Assembly (NCBI GenBank): GCA_946497905.1
Contig: CAMMMI010000067.1
Location: 1-10,220, forward strand
Source: an uncultured Clostridium sp.
GTDB lineage: Bacteria > Bacillota > Clostridia > TANB77 > CAG-508
DNA: 10,220 nt
Reading direction: 5' to 3'
In this document: in pieces, positions 1 to 6,269 of the stretch
How the letters are laid out: the number at the start of each line of letters is the position of its first letter
Numbering within the stretch: the first letter of the stretch is position 1
Notes under the pieces: model-generated
The model's input: the letters and a program-made list of their open reading frames with translations, nothing else
Database searches by the model: none
Told to the model about the DNA's origin: nothing
Program-made: the position numbers and the translations under genes

Positions 1-51
1 AGTTAGCTCAATGGATAGAGACATTATTAAAAAAATTTCATGTCTTTATCC
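1..51 (+). other. tRNA-like D-arm fragment inside a hairpin
   Basis: Bases 4-14 read TAGCTCAATGG, a perfect match to the A-box/D-arm consensus of a tRNA, and bases 1-20 look like the 5' part of a tRNA (tRNA-Arg often has ATGGATAGAG here). No anticodon arm, T-arm or 3' acceptor strand follows. Instead GGATAGAGACAT (13-24) pairs with ATGTCTTTATCC (40-51) as a 12-bp stem with one G-T pair and a 15-base loop. The left edge is cut by the window. It may be a truncated tRNA remnant or a chance match. Confidence 0.3.
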
Positions 52-121
52 TGAATCATTATTAGTACTAGTTGAATTAATTTTATATTTATGATATATT
101 TAAAAAAATTTATTATTTTTA

Positions 122-167
122 TTACCAAAAATTGTGCATTTAAATATAATAATATTAGTAGTATAAT
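122..167 (+). promoter_or_regulatory. Probable mecA promoter region with two overlapping -10 boxes
   Basis: Two perfect TATAAT boxes lie at 145-150 and 162-167. The first has TTACCA (122-127) 17 bases upstream; the second has TTTAAA (139-144) 17 bases upstream. Both -35 boxes are partial matches to TTGACA. Either would start a transcript shortly before the mecA ribosome binding site. Confidence 0.45.
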
Positions 168-201
168 ATAATTAGTACCATTTTAGGAGGAATTTCTTTA
201 T

Positions 202-837
202 ATGAAAATTGAAAAATTAACTGAAAATAAAATTCGTGTTATCATTAATGACGAGGATTTAGAGCAAAATCATACAGATTTGCATACAATAATGACAAAA
301 TCATTAGAAAATCAAGGTTTATTTTTAAATATATTATCAAAAGCAGAAAAAGAAGTAGGTTTTTATACTGAAAACTGTAAACTTCTTATTGAGGCATTTT
401 CTACACCTGATGATATGTTTGTATTTACTATAACCAAATATAGTGAAAATGATTTTAAAGACACTTTGTTAAATCCAGCAAGGAAATTAACTGTGAAAAG
501 AAAATCTGTTAATATTAGTAATAGTGATTCTATATATGAATTTAGCGATTTTGAAGAATTTTGCAAGTTTTGTAATTGTATAAACAATAAAAAACAATTT
601 GATATTAATAAATTATCAAAACATATTTCTTTATACTTATATAATAATACATATTATTTAATAGTTGCAAATATTAATATAAATTATAAAAATATTAAAA
701 TTTTTTACAATACAATCTCAGAATTTGGAAAATTTGTTTCAAATTCTAGTACTTTTAAAACCAAATTAATAGAACATGGCAATATTATTATTAAGAAAAA
801 TGCTGTTTCTATAGGAATAAAATATTTTTCAAACTAA
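202..837 (+). CDS. mecA: Adaptor protein MecA (ClpC adaptor, negative regulator of competence family)
   Basis: This 211-residue protein resembles MecA throughout. The N-terminal domain (about residues 1-80) begins MKIEKLTENKIRV and contains the KAEKEVGF...CKLLIEAF block; in the family this domain binds substrates. A variable, basic linker (about 80-112) follows. The C-terminal domain (about 113-211) has FSDFEEFCKFC, LYLYNNTYYLI and EFGKF...LIEHGNIIIKKNAV, the family pattern for the ClpC-binding half. In bacilli MecA delivers proteins such as ComK to the ClpC-ClpP protease; the targets in this organism are unknown. AGGAGG at 185-190 lies 11 bases before the ATG. The gene stands alone and converges on the M23 gene. 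The length is close to the 210-220 residues usual for MecA. Family assignment is by recognition of the sequence, not by a search. Confidence 0.85.
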   Translation: MKIEKLTENKIRVIINDEDLEQNHTDLHTIMTKSLENQGLFLNILSKAEKEVGFYTENCKLLIEAFSTPDDMFVFTITKYSENDFKDTLLNPARKLTVKRKSVNISNSDSIYEFSDFEEFCKFCNCINNKKQFDINKLSKHISLYLYNNTYYLIVANININYKNIKIFYNTISEFGKFVSNSSTFKTKLIEHGNIIIKKNAVSIGIKYFSN

Positions 838-881
838 AAATTACCATTTTGGGGACGCGTCCCAAAATGATAATTTTTTTT
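836..881. terminator. Bidirectional intrinsic terminator between mecA and the M23 gene
   Basis: ATTACCATTTTGGG (840-853) pairs with CCCAAAATGATAAT (861-874) around the tip GACGCGT, with one C/A mismatch and one extra G at 854. Eight T follow on the plus strand (874-881), and five A (836-840) give a T tract on the minus strand. It sits directly after both stop codons. Its core GGGGACG...CGTCCC is shared with the palindrome at 2035-2092. Confidence 0.85.
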
Positions 882-1899
882 AATATAAATAATTCTGTGG
901 ATTGTATGCTACTCCATTTACTCTTATTTCTAAATGTAAATGTGGTCCAGTAGAATTCCCTGTTGATCCAACAGCTGCTATAGTTTGTCCTTGTGATACG
1001 GTTTCCCCAGCTGAAACATATAATTTACTACAATGTGCATAATATGTTTGAACATTATTACCATGTGATATTACTATCATATAGCCATATGATCCTTTAC
1101 GTCCTGAAAATGTTACTGTTCCTGACGCTGCAGCTACTATAGGTGTCCCAGTTGATGTTGCAATATCTAATCCAGTATGTGAAGATCTTCTTATTGCACT
1201 TCCTACACCAAATTTTGATGTTATAATTCCTGAAACTGGTCTTATTAAACTTATACCTAGGTTTGCTTTTCCTCCAGATGTTTTACTTGAAGTATCAACG
1301 CTTCCTGTTGATTTATATGTATTAGTTTTTGAACTTCTTGTACTTGCTACTGTAACTTTAACTGGTTCTACATATAATTTAGCTATTGCTTCATCTGAAG
1401 AAACAAAATCTTTCATTTCTGTTTCATATTTTTCTGCTATTGATAGATTGTTTATATTTGTACTGTTTTTCTCTTTAAGTGTATCAATTACTTTTTGAGC
1501 TTCATCAAAACTAGAAATATAGTATTTTTCCTCTCCATTTTCTAGTATTGAATAATATCTATAATATTCTATTCCTTGTTCTTTTACTTTATTATATATG
1601 TCATCATCATTTGTTACAACATCTTTTTTTAGTAAGCATAATTCATATTCAGGTAAATTTTCAACTTGAACAAATGCTGTATTATCATTTTCTCCATCAC
1701 CATGTTCTACAAAAGCATTAATTTTGTGTTGTAATTCTGTTCTATTTTCTGTATAACCTACTTGCTCTCCGTTTATATAAACACTATATGTAGGCTTATA
1801 TAAAAAAGCTATTGCCCCAATTATCAAAAAAATTGCAATTATAAAAAGAATAAACATTTTTATTCCTTTTTTAGTATTTACCATTAATTTTTTTAACAT
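880..1899 (-). CDS. Membrane-anchored M23 family metallopeptidase
   Basis: This 339-residue protein has a basic N-terminus, one hydrophobic segment at about 15-34 (a membrane anchor or uncleaved signal) and an outside region of about 180 residues that I do not recognise. A Ser/Thr/Lys-rich linker (185-212) precedes a C-terminal M23 (LytM/lysostaphin-type) domain (218-339). The zinc site is complete: H241 and D245 in HTGLD, and H320/H322 in PHLHLE, with H289 in YYAH as the catalytic His. In this family it is predicted to cut peptide cross-bridges in peptidoglycan. The ATG at 1899 is preferred over the ATG at 1920, because AAAGGAGA (1907-1914) lies 7 bases before it and falls inside the longer frame. 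The nearby coat genes recall SpoIIQ-type forespore M23 proteins, but nothing here proves a sporulation role. Confidence 0.85.
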   Translation of the reverse strand: MLKKLMVNTKKGIKMFILFIIAIFLIIGAIAFLYKPTYSVYINGEQVGYTENRTELQHKINAFVEHGDGENDNTAFVQVENLPEYELCLLKKDVVTNDDDIYNKVKEQGIEYYRYYSILENGEEKYYISSFDEAQKVIDTLKEKNSTNINNLSIAEKYETEMKDFVSSDEAIAKLYVEPVKVTVASTRSSKTNTYKSTGSVDTSSKTSGGKANLGISLIRPVSGIITSKFGVGSAIRRSSHTGLDIATSTGTPIVAAASGTVTFSGRKGSYGYMIVISHGNNVQTYYAHCSKLYVSAGETVSQGQTIAAVGSTGNSTGPHLHLEIRVNGVAYNPQNYLY

Positions 1900-1931
1900 T
1901 ACAATATCTCCTTTGTACATGATATTGTAAT
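1898..1931. repeat. Perfect 11-bp inverted repeat over the M23 transcription and translation start (operator candidate)
   Basis: ATTACAATATC (1898-1908) and GATATTGTAAT (1921-1931) are exact inverted copies 12 bases apart. A further direct copy of ATATTGTA lies at 1933-1940, next to the -10 box. The repeat runs from the -10 box to the start codon and encloses the ribosome binding site, which is a typical place for a repressor site. Confidence 0.4.
1907..1914 (-). promoter_or_regulatory. Ribosome binding site that fixes the M23 start
   Basis: AAAGGAGA on the minus strand lies 7 bases before the ATG at 1899. It overlaps codons 3-5 of the longer frame that begins at 1920, which argues against that earlier start. 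Confidence 0.75.
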
Positions 1932-1958
1932 AATATTGTACTTTTTACAAAATTGCAA
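1930..1958 (-). promoter_or_regulatory. Promoter of the M23 peptidase gene
   Basis: On the minus strand TTGCAA (1953-1958) and TATTAT (1930-1935) are separated by exactly 17 bases, a good sigma-A type match. Transcription would begin near 1923, giving a short leader of about 25 bases before the ATG at 1899. This also supports the downstream start codon. Confidence 0.6.
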
Positions 1959-2034
1959 AGATTATGAAATAGTAATTTCCGTAAGTTTTTTTGTTTTTTC
2001 TTCGTTATTCTTTATTTTTTGTAGTTTTTCTTTA

Positions 2035-2092
2035 TTTTAGGGGACGTTCCTTCAATCCCTAAAATTAGGGATTGAAGGAACGTCCCCTAAAA
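2035..2092. repeat. Perfect 28-bp palindrome (REP- or MITE-like) in a divergent intergenic region
   Basis: The arms 2035-2062 and 2065-2092 are exact inverted copies separated by two bases; each outer end reads TTTTAGGGGACG. It lies between two genes transcribed away from each other, where no terminator is needed. It is clearly richer in G and C than its surroundings. The GGGGACG core resembles short palindromic repeats seen scattered in Firmicute genomes. The 1900-2156 gap otherwise holds the M23 promoter and low-complexity A/T runs; I see no convincing sigma-E, G or K promoter for the coat genes. Confidence 0.8.
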
Positions 2093-2143
2093 AATGAATA
2101 AAAAAATAAAAAGTGGAAAAACTATTTAAGAATAAAAAATGAA

Positions 2144-2150
2144 AGGAAGG
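2144..2150 (+). promoter_or_regulatory. Ribosome binding site that fixes the start at 2157
   Basis: AGGAAGG lies 6 bases before the ATG at 2157. The earlier in-frame ATG at 2139 overlaps it and has no ribosome binding site of its own. Confidence 0.7.
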
Positions 2151-2156
2151 ATAAAA

Positions 2157-2345
2157 ATGGCAGATTTAAATCAAATGGAATTACAACATTTAAGACACCT
2201 AATAGGTGCACATGATACTGCATACCAAAAATTAAACACATATTCATCTCAGGCAGTTGACCCACAAATTAAACAATTATTTACTAAATCAGCTCAAGAT
2301 GCATTAAACACTAAACAAAAATTAATGTCTTTTTTGAATAATTAA
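2157..2345 (+). CDS. Small spore-coat-associated protein (CotF-related partner)
   Basis: This 62-residue protein, MADLNQMELQHLRHLIGAHD onwards, has no signal or membrane segment and is predicted to be alpha-helical, rich in Q, L and K. Similar short proteins are commonly found directly upstream of CotF-domain genes in clostridia, and the helical pattern suggests a small ferritin-like or half-CotF fold. That function is inferred from context only. The ATG at 2157 is preferred over the in-frame ATG at 2139, because AGGAAGG (2144-2150) lies 6 bases upstream of 2157 and inside the longer frame. Eighteen bases separate it from the next gene, so the two are probably co-transcribed. Confidence 0.7.
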   Translation: MADLNQMELQHLRHLIGAHDTAYQKLNTYSSQAVDPQIKQLFTKSAQDALNTKQKLMSFLNN

Positions 2346-2363
2346 TAGTAAGGAGGAAATATA

Positions 2364-2609
2364 ATGGACGAAAAAACTATGGTAAATGATATTTTAGCAG
2401 GTGTTAAATCTGATTTAACAGCTTACCAAACAGCAATTTCTGAGTCAGAAAATATGCAGTTAAGACAAACTTTTCAACAAATAAGAAATAATGACGAGAG
2501 TTTTCAATATGAATTATTTAAAATTGCTCAATCTAAAGGTTATTATATACCTGCTCAAAAAGCAACAGTAACAGAAATAAATACTGTTAAAACAGAATTA
2601 TCAAACTAA
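2364..2609 (+). CDS. CotF-domain spore coat protein
   Basis: This 81-residue protein matches the Coat F domain pattern: MVNDILAGVKSDLTAYQTAI, then MQLRQTFQQIRN and YELFKIAQSKGYYIPA. In this family the domain forms a small helical bundle and the proteins occur in or near the endospore coat; the exact role is poorly known. The domain fills the protein from residue 5 to about 70, with a short variable tail. AAGGAGG (2350-2356) is 7 bases before the ATG. It is the second gene of a two-gene unit and is followed by a strong terminator. The pair is the main evidence that this organism forms spores. Confidence 0.85.
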   Translation: MDEKTMVNDILAGVKSDLTAYQTAISESENMQLRQTFQQIRNNDESFQYELFKIAQSKGYYIPAQKATVTEINTVKTELSN

Positions 2610-2638
2610 GATAATTTTATGGGTTATGGATTTTAGAT

Positions 2639-2672
2639 AAGGAAAAAAGAGTGGTTCTTTTTTCCTTTTTTT
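2639..2672 (+). terminator. Intrinsic terminator after the coat genes
   Basis: AAGGAAAAAAGA (2639-2650) pairs perfectly with TCTTTTTTCCTT (2656-2667) around a 5-base loop, and the T tract continues to 2672. It lies 30 bases after the coat gene stop and just beyond the convergent pcrA stop. It may also act on pcrA transcripts, although the minus strand lacks a clean T tract. Confidence 0.85.
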
Positions 2673-2674
2673 CC

Positions 2675-5600
2675 CTATATTATTTCAAGGTTTGCAAATT
2701 TCGCCATTAGCCTTTTGTGTCCTACTTTATCAAAGTTTATATCTACTTTTAAGTCTTCTCCTTCTGGTTCTACTGAGTTTATTGTTCCTTCACCAAATTT
2801 TTTGTGATATACTCTTACTCCTGCTTCGTATTTATCTAAGTCTACTTCTTGTGTTGATTTTTTTCCTAATTTGTTTAAATTGTTTAAAAAGCTTTCTGCT
2901 GTTCTGAACATAAATCCGTTTGAACTACTTGAATTATTTGAATTGCTTGATTTGTTCATATTTCCGGCATATGACATTGCTACTTCTTTTTCTTTGTCTA
3001 TTTTATATGTTTTTATATTTCCAGAATTTTTACTTCCATATGTCCAACTATATGGTGAGTCTTCAAATAGTCTATCTTTATTTGTTTTTCCACTACTTTC
3101 TCCAAATACATCTTGATATCCTTCTAATAAATCTTGTGGTATTTCTTTTAAAAATCTTGATACTGGATTATAACTTGTTGACCCAAAGATTGTACGTTGT
3201 CTACTACATGTTAAAAATAGATAATTTTTTGCTCTTGTTATTCCTACATAACATAAACGCCTTTCTTCTTCTAATTCTTTTGGCTCTGATATTGACTTAT
3301 AACCTGGAAATATTCCTTCTTCCATACCTACTAAAAATACTGCTGGAAATTCTAGTCCTTTTGCACTATGTAATGTCATAAGTGTTACGGATTCTTCATT
3401 TTCTTCCATATTGTCAAGGTCACTTGATAATGTTATTCCTTCTAAAAATTCTCTTAAACCATTTTCTGCAAATTCATCTTCAAATTCTATTGCTACTGTT
3501 AAAAATTCTTCTAAGTTTTCTATTCTATTTTCTGCTTCTATTGTATTTTCATTTTCTAGTGCTTTTGTATATCCTGTTTTTTTCAATGTTAATTTGATTA
3601 ATTCTGATACTGATAAGTCTTCTATTTTATTTTTTAATTCTTCTATTGTATTTATAAATTCTCTAGAGTTTAAATATACTCTATTTAATCCATATTGTTC
3701 TGCATTTTTTATTATTTCATACATTGATTTTTCATTTGCTATTGCTAGTTGTTCTACTTTATCTAGACTAGTTTTTCCTATTCCTCTTTTAGGTTCATTT
3801 ATTATTCTTTTTAGACTTAAATTATCTGCATTATTTTGTATTAATCTTAAATATGCAATTATATCTTTTATTTCTTTTCTTTCATAGAATTTTAGTCCTC
3901 CTACAATTTTATATGGAATGTTTTCTCTTCTAAGAATATCCTCTATTGCTCTTGATTGTGTGTTCATTCTATATAAAACTGCAAAGTCTGAATATTTATA
4001 ATATTCTTCTCTTTTTAAATGTTCTATTTGTGATACTATATATGAACCTTCATCATATTCATTTTCTGCTAAATATACTTGTGGTAAGTTTCCTTGCTCA
4101 TTTTCTGTCCATAATTCTTTTTTGTATTTTACTTCATTATTCTTTATTACTGCATTTGCAGCTTTTAATATATTACCTGTACATCTATAATTTTGTTCTA
4201 GTTTTATTATTTTAGTACCTGGAAAGTCTTTTTCAAAGTTTAGTATGTTTGTTATATCTGACCCACGAAAACCATAAATACAATTATGCACACAAATATT
4301 ATTAGCAAAATATTGTCTATATTCTTGTATGTTTAAATCATATACTTCTCCCTCAAACTTTTCAGTTTCAACTTTTTTAACAATAGATTCTTTTAATTTT
4401 CCGTCCTCATAAGAAACTACTATCATATTTTCTTTTATATGTGATAAAGGCATAAAATCAAAAAATTTATGTTCTATTAAGTTCATCTTTGAAGATAAAA
4501 TAATATTGTCAGAAACATTTTTTATACTTTCTGCTAATTGATAGGCATCTTCATATTTTGCTCTTTCAATTTCAACTCTCCAAGTAGATGCTTTTCCTTT
4601 TCTCGTTCTTAATCCCATTTTTATTAATTGTTGCTTAAAACTTTCATCTGAAGAATTTATATAAACTCTATGTCCACATTTTCCATTTTTCCTTTCTGTT
4701 CCTGCAAAATATGCAATATTAACAATTTTTCTTTGTGTGTTTCCTCTCATAGAGGCTTGTGGTACAACTAGCGGATACTCTTTAAAAATTCCTAAGTCTT
4801 GCATTAATTTCTCAGCTCTAGCCTCTGTATCAATATTATTAAATAATTTATTAATATTTTGTTGAGTCCATTGCATTTCCCTTCCTATCGAATGAAAAAC
4901 CAATGTTGGTATTCCATATAAAAAAGCATAATAAGATTCGAAATATTTTGCTTCTTGCAATGTTTTACATATTTTTATTAACCATATTTTATCTCCTTTT
5001 TCTTGTCTCATTCTGACACTTAAACCATTTTGAATTTCACTTCTGTCATTTTTTCTTACTCCACTAGTTTGACCAATTCTATATCCAAAACCTTTCTTAT
5101 ACATTAGATAAACATAAAAATTATTATAATCTGGAGCTAGCTTAGCAAATATTATATGATTTGGCGTTCCTTTTATAGTATTTCCATCTTGTGTTGTAAT
5201 TTTTATTATATCTCCCTTATACTTCTTTACTTTTTTACTCTCTACAATTCCTTCATTTATATTTCCCTTTCCAGACGCACATAAAACTTTTTCTCCTTTT
5301 TGTATTTCTTTTATTTTTTTATTCCCTGATGTAGTCATTATCTCAGTGTCTCCAACAAAACATTGGTCATTATCTCCTACAACTGTTATATTTCCATTTT
5401 TTGATGCAAATAATGTTATTAATGTAAATTGTGATTTATTAGTATCTTGATATTCGTCTACTAAAACATATTTAAATTTATTTGAATAATATTCTAATAC
5501 ATCTGGATTTTCTAACAATATTTTAATTGTGTAATTTATGATATCATCAAAATCTATTGCGTTATTTTCTTTTAATCTTTTTTGATATAATTCATAAACT

Positions 5601-6115
5601 GTTGCTATTGTTTCTTTTCTAAAGTCTCCATTCGCTCTTAATGTATATTGATCAGGCTCTAACATTTCATTTTTTGCATTACTTATTTCTGAAAGGACTG
5701 CTCTATCATTAAATAGTTTATCATCTATAGCTAAGTCTTTCATACAATTTTTTACTAATGTTTTTTGGTCTGATGTGTCAAATATTATAAATGATGTGTC
5801 AAATCCTATTCTATCTATAAATCTTCTTAAAATGCGTACACATATTGAATGAAATGTTCCCATCCATATATCTTTTGCTTGGTCTCCTATTAGCCCTGCA
5901 ATTCTTTCTTTCATCTCATTTGATGCTTTATTTGTGAATGTTATTGCTAATATGTCCCATGGCTTAACACTTTTTTCTCCTACTAAATACGCTATTTTAT
6001 GTGTTAATACTTTTGTTTTTCCGCTTCCTGCTCCTGCTATTACTAAACTTGGCCCTTCTGTATTTACTACGGCTTCGTATTGTTTATTATTTAATCCTTT
6101 TAATATATCTTGCAT
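2675..6115 (-). CDS. pcrA: ATP-dependent DNA helicase PcrA (UvrD/Rep family) containing an intein
   Basis: The precursor is 1146 residues; removing the 360-residue intein leaves 786, near the normal PcrA size with a longer C-terminal part. Superfamily 1A motifs are in order: Q-motif region (GLNNKQYEAV), Walker A AGAGSGKT (27-34), ITFTNKAS, VDEYQDT (219-225), motif III VVGDNDQ|CIYGFRG split by the intein, then QNYRC, the TLMTLHSAKGLEF block, VGITRAKNYLFL and a C-terminal Tudor-like segment (about the last 50 residues, from YEAGVRVYHKKFGEG). PcrA is a 3'-5' helicase for repair, rolling-circle replication and work with RNA polymerase. The ATG at 6115 is chosen because AAAGGAA (6122-6128) is 6 bases upstream; the longer frame's GTG (6158-6160) lies inside the promoter. 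Nothing in the extein halves looks broken, so the helicase should work after splicing. Confidence 0.95.
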   Translation of the reverse strand: MQDILKGLNNKQYEAVVNTEGPSLVIAGAGSGKTKVLTHKIAYLVGEKSVKPWDILAITFTNKASNEMKERIAGLIGDQAKDIWMGTFHSICVRILRRFIDRIGFDTSFIIFDTSDQKTLVKNCMKDLAIDDKLFNDRAVLSEISNAKNEMLEPDQYTLRANGDFRKETIATVYELYQKRLKENNAIDFDDIINYTIKILLENPDVLEYYSNKFKYVLVDEYQDTNKSQFTLITLFASKNGNITVVGDNDQCFVGDTEIMTTSGNKKIKEIQKGEKVLCASGKGNINEGIVESKKVKKYKGDIIKITTQDGNTIKGTPNHIIFAKLAPDYNNFYVYLMYKKGFGYRIGQTSGVRKNDRSEIQNGLSVRMRQEKGDKIWLIKICKTLQEAKYFESYYAFLYGIPTLVFHSIGREMQWTQQNINKLFNNIDTEARAEKLMQDLGIFKEYPLVVPQASMRGNTQRKIVNIAYFAGTERKNGKCGHRVYINSSDESFKQQLIKMGLRTRKGKASTWRVEIERAKYEDAYQLAESIKNVSDNIILSSKMNLIEHKFFDFMPLSHIKENMIVVSYEDGKLKESIVKKVETEKFEGEVYDLNIQEYRQYFANNICVHNCIYGFRGSDITNILNFEKDFPGTKIIKLEQNYRCTGNILKAANAVIKNNEVKYKKELWTENEQGNLPQVYLAENEYDEGSYIVSQIEHLKREEYYKYSDFAVLYRMNTQSRAIEDILRRENIPYKIVGGLKFYERKEIKDIIAYLRLIQNNADNLSLKRIINEPKRGIGKTSLDKVEQLAIANEKSMYEIIKNAEQYGLNRVYLNSREFINTIEELKNKIEDLSVSELIKLTLKKTGYTKALENENTIEAENRIENLEEFLTVAIEFEDEFAENGLREFLEGITLSSDLDNMEENEESVTLMTLHSAKGLEFPAVFLVGMEEGIFPGYKSISEPKELEEERRLCYVGITRAKNYLFLTCSRQRTIFGSTSYNPVSRFLKEIPQDLLEGYQDVFGESSGKTNKDRLFEDSPYSWTYGSKNSGNIKTYKIDKEKEVAMSYAGNMNKSSNSNNSSSSNGFMFRTAESFLNNLNKLGKKSTQEVDLDKYEAGVRVYHKKFGEGTINSVEPEGEDLKVDINFDKVGHKRLMAKFANLEII
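4283..5362 (-). mobile_element. Intein in PcrA motif III with a GIY-YIG-like insert
   Basis: The 360-residue intein spans precursor residues 252-611. Splicing residues are intact: Cys1 of CFVGDTEI (block A), TPNH at intein residues 66-69 (block B), EVYDLNI...YFAN (block F), the His359-Asn360 end, and Cys+1 of the extein. Hint parts occupy about 1-80 and 285-360. The roughly 200-residue insert starts with YVYLMYKKGFGYRIGQT (83-99), followed by R103/R107 and E142 in AKYFESYYAFLYG, an arrangement like a GIY-YIG nuclease with a [KR]IG variant. A second block (about 210-285, HRVYINSSDESF...TWRVEI) recalls half of a LAGLIDADG fold, but no LAGLIDADG motif is visible. Splicing is confidently predicted; endonuclease activity is inference. 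From memory, actinobacterial PcrA/UvrD inteins at this same site have a related insert. Confidence 0.93.
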
Positions 6116-6121
6116 ATTCTG

Positions 6122-6128
6122 TTCCTTT
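6122..6128 (-). promoter_or_regulatory. Ribosome binding site that fixes the pcrA start
   Basis: AAAGGAA on the minus strand lies 6 bases before the ATG at 6115, inside the longer open frame. The resulting N-terminus, MQDILKGLNNKQYEAV, aligns with known PcrA starts. Confidence 0.8.
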
Positions 6129-6150
6129 CTTTGTTCAAAACTCTGTTTGT

Positions 6151-6179
6151 ATTCTACCACACCTTTTATATATTTTCAA
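6151..6179 (-). promoter_or_regulatory. Promoter of pcrA
   Basis: On the minus strand TTGAAA (6174-6179) and TAGAAT (6151-6156) are exactly 17 bases apart. Transcription would start near 6144, giving a leader of about 30 bases. The upstream GTG at 6158-6160 falls in the spacer, so it cannot serve as a start codon on this transcript. This makes pcrA independent of the ZIP gene upstream. Confidence 0.7.
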
Positions 6180-6182
6180 GAT

Positions 6183-6217
6183 TTATTTTATTATTATTTA
6201 ACTTATTTTATTATTAT
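6183..6217. repeat. Two direct copies of a 15-bp A/T repeat
   Basis: TTATTTTATTATTAT occurs at 6183-6197 and again at 6203-6217, a 20-bp period just upstream of the pcrA promoter. It is low-complexity and may be only A/T slippage or an UP-like element. Confidence 0.5.
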
Positions 6218-6269
6218 GGTTGGTATTAGTTACTCAGGCTAAGTAGTAATTGTTTAGTTGTTCCAATAT

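Noticed and set aside
2692..4215. Several plus-strand open frames rich in Leu, Phe and Ser opposite pcrA
   Set aside because: They are antisense shadows of the helicase; their composition is the mirror of its Lys/Glu/Asn-rich codons, and none has a convincing ribosome binding site.
4283..5362. Group I or II intron, or insertion sequence, inside pcrA
   Set aside because: The reading frame passes straight through, and the junction residues are those of protein splicing; no transposase or inverted ends are present.
6116..6160. N-terminal extension of PcrA from a GTG
   Set aside because: The GTG lies inside the pcrA promoter spacer, and the real ribosome binding site is within the extension.
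6183..6217. CRISPR-like direct repeat
   Set aside because: There are only two copies of a low-complexity A/T string with a 5-bp gap, so no array.
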